Shown in pieces: positions 7,056 through 11,813 of a stretch of DNA of 11,813 nt (position 1 is the stretch's first letter; the number at the start of each line of letters is the position of its first letter). The notes beneath the pieces were generated by a model that made no database searches, had not been told where the DNA came from, and was given only the letters and a program-made list of their open reading frames with translations. The DNA is from JBFWQM01 sp050249455 (GTDB lineage Bacteria; Pseudomonadota; Alphaproteobacteria; MPNO01; VGEU01), in contig JBFWQM010000180.1 in NCBI GenBank assembly GCA_050249455.1, positions 1-11,813 on the forward strand, read 5' to 3'. The position numbers and the translations under genes were made by a program.

Positions 7056-7083
7056 TTGTCGGTCGGCATAGGATTCATATAAT
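7056..7083 (+). promoter_or_regulatory. Near-consensus sigma70 promoter for the metalloprotease pair
   Basis: TTGTCG (7056-7061) and a perfect TATAAT (7078-7083) are 16 bp apart in the pcm/protease spacer and point at the protease start at 7146, leaving a leader of about 55 nt. A perfect -10 box is rare in DNA this GC-rich, which suggests appreciable housekeeping expression. No clear promoter for pcm was found on the other strand. Confidence 0.6.
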
Positions 7084-7145
7084 CCCTCCCGTCCATTTCT
7101 CCCACTCCCGCCCCCATTAGCTGGGCACGCATCCCGGGTGACCGC

Positions 7146-8153
7146 GTGACCATCGAAACCGAAATGCACCCGGTCTTCGCCAACGGGTCCGCCGCGATCG
7201 AGACCGCGGAGAACGAGTTCGTCGTCGACGGGCGCAAGTTCGGCGTACCGGTCTTCGGGACGTTTTCCGGGGACGTCACCTGGTCGCTCGCCGCGGCCAA
7301 TTTCGCCGGCCGCGAGGCGTTCGACTCGCCGGTGACCCTGCTCAACTTCGATACGGGCGCGGTCATCGCCGAAGCCTTCGCGGCCTGGGCGGCGGTCGCC
7401 AACCTGCGCTTCGTCCGGGTCGCCGACAGCAATGCCGTCGATATCCGGTTCGGCATGGACATCATCGACGGCCCCAACAACGTACTGGGGCGCACGCTGA
7501 CCACCTTCAACGGCGCGCAGATCCTGTTCGCCGACGTCGTGTTCGACCTGGGCGACAGCTTTTCGCCGACCGGCGCCGGCGCCCCGTTCAGCTTCTTCCT
7601 GCTGGCGCTGCACGAGATCGGCCATGCGCTCGGGCTGAACCACCAGGACGGCCTGCCGGCCGTCATGAATTCCACCCTGAACGAGAGCCTGGCGGGCCTG
7701 GCCGCCGACGACGTGGCGGGGATCCAGGCGATCTACGGCCCGGCCCGGACCGCGGCGGCGGTCGCCGCCGCGACCCCGCCGGTTTCGCCGGGCTTCATCG
7801 CCTTGTTCGACGACCGGTTCTACCTGTCGCGCTACCCCGACGTCGCCGCGGCCGGCCTCGACCCGAAGACGCATTTTCTCCTGTTCGGGGCCGCGGAAGG
7901 GCGAGACCCGGACAAGCTGTTCGACACCAGCGACTATGCCGCGCGCAGCCCCGACGTGCTCGCCGCCGGCCTGAACCCGCTGGAGCACTACGCCTTGTAT
8001 GGCTGGCGCGAGGGCCGCGATCCCGGTCCCGGGTTCGACGTGCGGCTCTACCTGCAGGCCAACCCGGACGTGGCGCTGGTCGGTATCGACCCCCTGCAGC
8101 ACTACCTGCTCTACGGCGAGGCCGAAGGCCGGGCGATCTTCCCGGCCGCCTGA
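7146..8153 (+). CDS. M10/matrixin-type zinc metalloprotease with C-terminal repeats (copy 1)
   Basis: A 335-residue metzincin-like endopeptidase. The catalytic domain (about 30-205) carries the zinc site HEIGHALGLNH (156-166), the Met-turn Met174 (AVMNS) and the closing AADDVAGIQAIYG typical of bacterial matrixins. Upstream lie AFAAWAAVANLRF and VDIRFG, as in that family. A short Ala/Pro linker leads to three tail repeats starting at residues 220, 258 and 297. No hydrophobic signal peptide, pro-domain cysteine switch or GGxGxD RTX repeats are seen, and the protein has no cysteine at all. This resembles type I secretion substrates, but no exporter lies nearby, so the location is inferred. The start is the GTG at 7146, with GGTGA about 5 nt upstream; an ATG at codon 7 is possible. 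A near-consensus promoter precedes it, and its paralogue follows 175 bp downstream. Confidence 0.88.
   Translation: MTIETEMHPVFANGSAAIETAENEFVVDGRKFGVPVFGTFSGDVTWSLAAANFAGREAFDSPVTLLNFDTGAVIAEAFAAWAAVANLRFVRVADSNAVDIRFGMDIIDGPNNVLGRTLTTFNGAQILFADVVFDLGDSFSPTGAGAPFSFFLLALHEIGHALGLNHQDGLPAVMNSTLNESLAGLAADDVAGIQAIYGPARTAAAVAAATPPVSPGFIALFDDRFYLSRYPDVAAAGLDPKTHFLLFGAAEGRDPDKLFDTSDYAARSPDVLAAGLNPLEHYALYGWREGRDPGPGFDVRLYLQANPDVALVGIDPLQHYLLYGEAEGRAIFPAA
7803..8150 (+). repeat. Three 38-39-residue tail repeats in protease copy 1
   Basis: Coding repeats begin at residues 220, 258 and 297 (periods 38, 39 and 39 to the end). Shared positions follow the pattern [LG]FD..xYL...PDV..AG(I/L)(D/N)PL.H(Y/F).L(Y/F)G..EGR. 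The third unit lacks the final DP and ends EGRAIFPAA. Similar units occur as tails on other secreted or surface proteins of alphaproteobacteria as far as I recall; their function is unknown to me. Binding to a surface, matrix or substrate, or a secretion role, are possibilities. Confidence 0.85.
8049..8153 (+). repeat. Near-identical 105-bp gene end, copy A (pairs with 9310-9414)
   Basis: The last 35 codons including the stop of protease copy 1 match those of copy 2 at 97 of 105 bases. Of the 8 differences, 5 are silent third-position changes and 3 alter two residues (Gln/Ala and Ala/Gly). This is clearly higher than elsewhere in the two genes and fits recent gene conversion or slippage between the tandem copies. 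Confidence 0.85.
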
Positions 8154-8180
8154 CGGCTCTCGCCCCACGGCTCTAGCCCT

Positions 8181-8197
8181 ACGGCCCCTCGGGCCGT
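8181..8197 (+). terminator. Short hairpin after protease copy 1
   Basis: ACGGCCC (8181-8187) pairs perfectly with GGGCCGT (8191-8197) around a 3-nt CTC loop, 27 bp beyond the stop of copy 1. No T-tract follows, so it could be a weak or Rho-assisted terminator or an mRNA-stabilising stem between the two protease genes. Confidence 0.35.
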
Positions 8198-8240
8198 TGA
8201 CCGAATGTTTACCCCACCGCGGTCATTGTGACGCGACGGG

Positions 8241-8260
8241 ACGGCGGCCGCGGCCGCCGT
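8241..8260. repeat. 20-bp perfect palindrome in the protease spacer
   Basis: ACGGCGGCCGCGGCCGCCGT is identical to its reverse complement. It lies 69 bp before the start of protease copy 2. It could be a regulator's operator or a strong stem in the transcript of copy 2 or of a two-gene transcript. Because all but the outermost A and T are G or C, chance and GC bias make part of it less surprising. Confidence 0.55.
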
Positions 8261-8328
8261 GGCGGCGGCGTTTGCCATGTTTTGCCGCCGTGCCTGGCAC
8301 GGCCCCGCCGACGCCGCGAGGACGCGTA

Positions 8329-9414
8329 ATGTTCGACGTCAGCAGCGATATCCACGCCCTCGTCACCCCCGGCGGCGACCACGGCGACCACGATCTCCAC
8401 GAGGAGACGAGCTACTTCGAGACCACCGGCTGGAGGTTCGGCGCCAGCACGCTGGGCACCTTCGACGACGGAATCATCACCTGGTCGATCGGGACGCGGA
8501 ATTTCACCGACCGCGAGACGTTCACCGGCTCGGTGACCTCGCTGCCATTCGACGCGACCGGCCTGATCGCAAAGGCATTCGACACCTGGGCGGCCGTCGC
8601 CAACCTCGAGTTCGAGCGCGTCGAGGACTCTCGCAGCGTCGACATCCGGTTCGGCACGGCACCCGTCGACGGGCTGTACGACGTCGTCGCCTTCGCCCAT
8701 ACGGTCTATCAGGGCCCGCTGGCGCTCTACTCCGATATCGTGTTCGACAGCGACGAACCCTTCAGCCCGGACGGCGCGGGGGCGGCGGTCAACTTCTTCA
8801 TTACGGCCCTTCACGAGATCGGGCATGCGCTGGGTCTCGCCCACGAGAACGACGTCGTGGCGGTGATGAACTCCTACGTCAACGACAACCTGACCGGGCT
8901 GACCGCCGACGACATCGCGGGAGTCCAGGACCTCTATGGCGCGCGCGGCGGCGCAGCGCAGGCGCCCGCACCGGTCCCGACGCCGTCCGGCCCTGTCGTG
9001 TCGGCGCCATCGAGCCCGGCCCCGTGGACGCCGCCCGGCAACACCTGGGCCAATTTCGGCCCCCTGTTCGACGAGGCATTCTATCTCGGGTCCAACTTCG
9101 ACGTGGCAGTCGCCGGAATCCGGCCGCTTGACCATTTCCTGTCCTTCGGCTGGAAGGAGGGGCGCAACCCGAATCCCCTGTTCGACACCGGCTTCTACAT
9201 CGGCAACAACACCGATGTCGCCGGGTCCGGCATGGACCCGCTGACGCACTATGCCGAATACGGCTGGCACGAAGGCCGCGATCCCAGCGCCGCGTTCGAC
9301 GGCGACAAGTACCTGCAGGCCAATCCGGACGTGGCGCTGGTCGGTATCGACCCGCTGGCGCACTATCTGCTCTATGGCGAGGCGGAAGGCCGGGCGATCT
9401 TCCCGGCCGGCTGA
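8329..9414 (+). CDS. M10/matrixin-type zinc metalloprotease with C-terminal repeats (copy 2)
   Basis: A 361-residue paralogue of the preceding gene, with roughly half of catalytic-domain residues identical by eye. The zinc site is HEIGHALGLAH (162-172), the Met-turn is Met180 (AVMNS), and LTADDIAGVQDLYG closes the domain, so it looks active. It differs in a His/Asp-rich N-terminus (GGDHGDHDLHEE) and in a Pro/Ala/Ser-rich linker (about 206-245) twice as long as in copy 1. The tail repeats start at residues 246, 284 and 323, with the same 38/39/39 periods. It too has no cysteine and no visible signal peptide, consistent with leaderless type I export, although no exporter is present here. The ATG at 8329 is preceded by GAGG at 7 nt. 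Duplication of one ancestral gene is the simplest origin. It may share the promoter at 7056 or have its own. Confidence 0.88.
   Translation: MFDVSSDIHALVTPGGDHGDHDLHEETSYFETTGWRFGASTLGTFDDGIITWSIGTRNFTDRETFTGSVTSLPFDATGLIAKAFDTWAAVANLEFERVEDSRSVDIRFGTAPVDGLYDVVAFAHTVYQGPLALYSDIVFDSDEPFSPDGAGAAVNFFITALHEIGHALGLAHENDVVAVMNSYVNDNLTGLTADDIAGVQDLYGARGGAAQAPAPVPTPSGPVVSAPSSPAPWTPPGNTWANFGPLFDEAFYLGSNFDVAVAGIRPLDHFLSFGWKEGRNPNPLFDTGFYIGNNTDVAGSGMDPLTHYAEYGWHEGRDPSAAFDGDKYLQANPDVALVGIDPLAHYLLYGEAEGRAIFPAG
9064..9411 (+). repeat. Three 38-39-residue tail repeats in protease copy 2
   Basis: Units start at residues 246, 284 and 323. They read LFDEAFYLGSNFDVA, LFDTGFYIGNNTDVA and FDGDKYLQANPDVA at their heads, and FGWKEGRNP, YGWHEGRDP and YGEAEGRAIFP at their ends. 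Spacing is the same as in copy 1. Units 1 and 2 have drifted from their counterparts, whereas unit 3 is almost identical to unit 3 of copy 1. Confidence 0.85.
9310..9414 (+). repeat. Near-identical 105-bp gene end, copy B (pairs with 8049-8153)
   Basis: This is the partner of the segment ending copy 1, in the same orientation and of equal length, matching at 97 of 105 bases with no gaps. The two lie 1261 bp apart, so recombination between them would delete one copy or fuse the two genes. Confidence 0.85.
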
Positions 9415-9451
9415 CGCTGCGCAAATTTCGAGCGTTATCTATCGAAAGCCG

Positions 9452-9473
9452 CCGGCGCGGTTGACCGCGCCGG
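9452..9473. terminator. 9-bp hairpin after protease copy 2
   Basis: CCGGCGCGG (9452-9460) and CCGCGCCGG (9465-9473) form a perfect stem around a TTGA loop, 37 bp past the stop of copy 2 and 65 bp before the carboxylase operon. No T-tract follows. It is probably a boundary between transcription units, possibly a Rho-assisted or processing stem. Confidence 0.45.
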
Positions 9474-9538
9474 GCAAGCACGCCATGAATATGCCGCCGC
9501 GTCGTCAGGGAGCGGCCAAGTCAGGGAGGCGTGCGGCG

Positions 9539-9961
9539 ATGCAGGTCCGCATCACGGAGTATCTCGACATCGAGCTCGATACCGAGCGCTGGTGCTGCAA
9601 CCGCTGCGGCCACGACCTCGGCGACGCGCGGGAGTCCTACAAGAAGGGCTGCCTGGTGCGCGAGCGCGACCCGCGCGAGATCCACTTCCCGATCGGGCCG
9701 AGCAAGGAGTTCAACTTCTCCTTCGATCCCGACTGGATGCGCATCGTGGAGTTCTACTGCCCCGGCTGCGCGATCATGGTCGAAAACGAGTACCTGCCGC
9801 CAGGCCACCCGCTGACCTGGGACATCCAGCTCGACATCGACAAGCTCAAGGAGAAGTACGGCGTGACCGGGCGCAAGAAGGCGGTGCGCGCCGCCAGGCC
9901 GGGCAAGGAGCCCGCCAAGGCGAAGGCCAAGGTCGCGGCGGTGGCAGGGAAGCGCAAATGA
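9539..9961 (+). CDS. Acetone/acetophenone carboxylase gamma-type subunit
   Basis: A 140-residue small subunit of the Acetone_carb_G type. In known complexes it joins HyuA- and HyuB-like subunits that carboxylate ketones using ATP. The cysteines suit zinc binding: Cys19, Cys20 and Cys23 (WCCNRCGHDLG), Cys38 (KKGCLVRERDPREI), and Cys74 with Cys77 (FYCPGCAIM). LPPGHPLTWDIQLDID near residues 86-101 also fits the family as I recall it. The last 30 or so residues (from GRKKAVRAAR) form a Lys/Arg/Ala-rich, probably disordered tail that I would not expect in the family. I chose the ATG at 9539 (MQVRITEYLD) because GGGAGG lies about 9 nt upstream; an ATG at 9485 would add 18 residues without a better site. 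Its stop overlaps the next start (ATGA), so the two are translationally coupled. At about 15-16 kDa it resembles the acetophenone version more than the roughly 20-kDa acetone version. Confidence 0.85.
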   Translation: MQVRITEYLDIELDTERWCCNRCGHDLGDARESYKKGCLVRERDPREIHFPIGPSKEFNFSFDPDWMRIVEFYCPGCAIMVENEYLPPGHPLTWDIQLDIDKLKEKYGVTGRKKAVRAARPGKEPAKAKAKVAAVAGKRK

Positions 9962-11460
9962 GCATGCGACTGGGCATCGATGTCGGCGGCACCTTCACCG
10001 ACGTCGTTTTCCTGAAGGACGGCGCGATCTATCGCGGCAAGTCCGACACCACCCACTACGACCTCAAGGTCGGGTTCATGAACGCGACGCGCGTCGCGGT
10101 GAGCCGCGCCGGGCTGGAGCTGGAAGACGCGATCAAGGGCGCCGATTCCATCGTCTATTCGACCACCGTGGGCACCAATGCGCTGATCGAGCGCCGCGGC
10201 ACCAAGCTCGGCCTGATCACGACCAAGGGCTTCGAGCACACGGTGCATGTCGGGCGCGCGCGCAACTGGGGCGACGGGCTGCCGACCGAGAAGAAGTACG
10301 ACCGCGGCCGCGCCGTNNNNNNNNNNNNNNNNNNNNNNNNNNNNNNNNNNNNNNNNNNNNNNNNNNNNNNNNNNNNNNNNNNNNNNNNNNNNNNNNNNNN
10401 NNNNNNNNNNNNNNNNGGCTCCAACCCCGGGCCGGCCTGCTACAACCGCGGCGGCGAGGAGCCGACGGTGACCGACGCCGACGTGGTGCTGGGCTACATC
10501 AACCCGGACAACTTCCTGGGCGGCAAGCTGCGCATCGACCGCGACCGCGCGTTCGCGGCGGTGAAGGAGAAGGTGGCCGATCCGATGGGAATCCCGGTCG
10601 AGCGCGCGGCCTGGGACATCAAGCGGCTGATCGACGGCTTCATGGGCCAGGAGATGTACCGCATCTGCGCGCTGACCTCCGGCCAGGACCCGCGCGACTT
10701 CGTGCTGTTCGCGCTCGGCGGCGCCGGGCCGGTGCATGCGGCCGGCTATGCCGACGGCACCGACGTCAACCGCATCGCGACCTTCCCGTTCTCGTCGGTG
10801 TTCGGCGCGTTCTCGACCTTGACGCTCGACGTGCTGCAGACCTACGAAAAGACGCTCAACCTCAACCTTTACTCGCACCGCCTCGGCCGCTACGCGGCGG
10901 AGAACATCGAGCGCTTCAACAGGGAGGTGGACATCCTGATGGCCTTCGCCCGGCGCGACATGACCGAGGAAGGCTTCGACTTCAACACCATCGACCTGCA
11001 GGTCGAGATCCACATGTGCTACGGCCAGCAGCGGCAGACCCTGCCGATCCGCGTGCCGAACGGCCGGCTGGAGAGCGAGGCCGACGTCAGGTACCTGTGC
11101 GATACGTTCAACAAGGCGTACGGCGACAAGTACGGCAAGGGCGCGGTGTACCCGGAGGCCGGCATCGAGATGGTGGAGATGCGGCTCAACGCGGTCGGGC
11201 CGGCAGAGAAGTACCAGCTGTCGAAGATCGCGCCCGACGCCGATCCCGAGGCCTCGCGCACCGGCACGCGCGACGCGTACTGGGGCCCCGACCACGGCTT
11301 CATGCCGACGCCGACCTATCGGCGCGAGACGCTGGGCGCCGGCGTCACGCTCGACGGCCCGGTGCTGTGCGAGGCGGAGGACACGGTGATCGTGACGCCG
11401 CCGGGCTGGCGGTTCCGGGTCGACGACTGGAACGTCGGCTGGATCGAGCGCGTGGGCTAG
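9958..11460 (+). CDS. HyuA/oxoprolinase-family subunit of a ketone carboxylase-like enzyme (interrupted by N gap)
   Basis: An ATP-using subunit of the hydantoinase A/oxoprolinase family. In acetone and acetophenone carboxylases it phosphorylates substrate or bicarbonate; in other members it helps open lactam rings. The N-terminus has the ASKHA phosphate loop GIDVGGTFTDVV (6-17) and STTVGTNALIERRG. After the gap come GSNPGPACYNRGGEEPTVTDADVVLG, FALGGAGPVHAAGYA and a full C-terminal region ending WIERVG. About 119 residues precede and 347 follow the 100 Ns. Family members run about 680-720 residues, so about 200-250 are hidden, far more than 100 bases allow. The continuous frame across the Ns is therefore formal only. 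Start ATG 9958 has AGGGA 7 nt upstream; ATG 9964 (MRLGID) is the alternative. The gamma-type gene before it and HyuB after it point to a carboxylase, but the substrate is unknown. Confidence 0.9.
   Translation: MSMRLGIDVGGTFTDVVFLKDGAIYRGKSDTTHYDLKVGFMNATRVAVSRAGLELEDAIKGADSIVYSTTVGTNALIERRGTKLGLITTKGFEHTVHVGRARNWGDGLPTEKKYDRGRAXXXXXXXXXXXXXXXXXXXXXXXXXXXXXXXXXXGSNPGPACYNRGGEEPTVTDADVVLGYINPDNFLGGKLRIDRDRAFAAVKEKVADPMGIPVERAAWDIKRLIDGFMGQEMYRICALTSGQDPRDFVLFALGGAGPVHAAGYADGTDVNRIATFPFSSVFGAFSTLTLDVLQTYEKTLNLNLYSHRLGRYAAENIERFNREVDILMAFARRDMTEEGFDFNTIDLQVEIHMCYGQQRQTLPIRVPNGRLESEADVRYLCDTFNKAYGDKYGKGAVYPEAGIEMVEMRLNAVGPAEKYQLSKIAPDADPEASRTGTRDAYWGPDHGFMPTPTYRRETLGAGVTLDGPVLCEAEDTVIVTPPGWRFRVDDWNVGWIERVG
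10317..10416. other. Assembly gap of 100 Ns
   Basis: Exactly 100 undetermined bases lie inside the HyuA-type gene. A round 100 is the usual placeholder for a gap of unknown size, and the homology break suggests some 600-750 bp are really missing. Confidence 0.98.
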
Positions 11461-11467
11461 TTGCGCC

Positions 11468-11813
11468 ATGGGCAAGCTGTTCGACCGCCACGCGCATCTG
11501 TTCGAGGGCTTCATCTACGAGCGCGACGTCTACGACAGGCGGCCGGGCTGCGACCCGGAGCTGATCTGCCGGGGCCTGGAGCCGGTCACCGACCTCGAAC
11601 GCCGGGGCATGGAGAAGGTCACCGACGTCGACGTGGACCTGCTGTCGCACAAGCTCACCTCGATCGTCGAGGAGGCGCGCGACGTTTACACCGCGCTCTC
11701 GATCTCCGAGGGCGTGATCATGGGCGACATGAACTGCGGCCTGTTCACCGCGTCGGGCGACCCGGTCGCGGTGGGCACCGGCATCTATTTCCACACGCTG
11801 CTCAACAACGCCC
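11468..11813 (+). CDS. HyuB/oxoprolinase-family subunit (N-terminal 115 residues; continues beyond window)
   Basis: The start of a hydantoinase B-type subunit, the partner of HyuA in acetone/acetophenone carboxylases, hydantoinases and 5-oxoprolinases. The family core opens at about residue 53 with DVDVDLLSHKLTSIVEEARD, followed by ALSISEGVIMGDMNCGLFTASGDPVAVGTGIYFH. This corresponds to the usual HKLxxIxEEM...ERxDxSxAxFDxxGxLVAQ region. Before it is a roughly 50-residue extension (MGKLFDRHAHLFEGFIYERD) that simple HyuB proteins lack and that may be particular to this carboxylase branch. The ATG at 11468 lies 7 bp after the HyuA stop, with no strong ribosome binding site, so coupling to HyuA translation is likely. 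Most of the protein (family length about 550-780 residues) lies outside the window. Confidence 0.88.
   Translation, partial: MGKLFDRHAHLFEGFIYERDVYDRRPGCDPELICRGLEPVTDLERRGMEKVTDVDVDLLSHKLTSIVEEARDVYTALSISEGVIMGDMNCGLFTASGDPVAVGTGIYFHTLLNNA

Noticed and set aside
7047..8168. A 373-codon minus-strand frame opposite protease copy 1, and a 384-codon one opposite copy 2 (8209-9363)
   Set aside because: They resemble each other only because they are complements of paralogous genes; the plus strand carries the HExxH sites.
8197..8229. A promoter for protease copy 2 using TTGACC at 8197
   Set aside because: No acceptable -10 box lies 15-19 bp downstream; the nearest weak match is too far away.
7803..9411. 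RTX calcium-binding repeats in the protease tails
   Set aside because: No GGxGxDxUx nonapeptides are present; the units are 38-39 residues with an NPDV/GIDPL/EGR pattern.
9754..11514. A 586-codon minus-strand frame crossing the N gap
   Set aside because: It is antisense to the carboxylase genes and made continuous only by the Ns.
1..11813. CRISPR arrays, tRNA or rRNA genes, insertion sequences
   Set aside because: No regularly spaced short direct repeats, tRNA-like cloverleaf, rRNA stretch or transposase frame was seen on either strand when reading by eye.

Overview
The window is GC-rich bacterial DNA, roughly two thirds G+C by eye. It looks like an alphaproteobacterium, perhaps Rhodospirillales-like. 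The reasons are the protein styles (a RibA with a degenerate RibB-like front half, GluQ-RS, Pcm), the mixed ATG/GTG starts with GGAG-type ribosome binding sites, and long antisense shadow reading frames typical of high-GC genomes. The taxonomy is inference. A run of exactly 100 Ns (10317-10416) marks a scaffold gap, so this is a draft assembly and possibly a metagenome bin.

Layout. (1) 1-3914: an amidase-signature hydrolase on the minus strand (C-terminus cut by the window edge) diverges from a MarR-family regulator. The regulator is followed by a small ABM-like alpha/beta-barrel protein and a UbiD-family prenyl-FMN decarboxylase. A 10-bp perfect palindrome lies in the amidase/marR spacer, a sigma70-like promoter overlaps the marR stop codon, and a strong hairpin separates the ABM-like gene from ubiD. 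The set looks like a small regulated module for an aromatic or amide compound, substrate unknown. (2) 3979-7033: a minus-strand group in the order pcm, ribA, gluQ, HicA-like. These are housekeeping functions: protein repair, riboflavin synthesis and tRNA(Asp) queuosine modification, plus a small orphan HicA-fold protein that seems to lack the catalytic histidine. A hairpin separates this group from the convergent ubiD.

(3) 7056-9473: two tandem paralogous zinc metalloproteases of the M10/matrixin type. Each has an intact HExxHxxGxxH site and Met-turn, no cysteine, no visible signal peptide, and a tail of three 38-39-residue repeats (FYL..NPDVA..GIDPL.HYL.YG..EGR type). The last 35 codons of the two genes are 92% identical at DNA level, more than elsewhere. 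The spacer between them holds a 7-bp-stem hairpin and a 20-bp perfect palindrome. This is the most distinctive part of the window.

(4) 9539-11813: the start of an operon for an acetone/acetophenone-carboxylase-like enzyme. It has a small zinc-binding gamma-type subunit with an unusual Lys/Ala-rich tail, a HyuA/oxoprolinase-family subunit translationally coupled by an ATGA overlap and interrupted by the N gap, and the first 115 residues of a HyuB-family subunit. In known systems such subunits form one complex for ATP-dependent carboxylation of ketones, or for lactam hydrolysis in the hydantoinase/oxoprolinase relatives. The substrate here cannot be read from the sequence.
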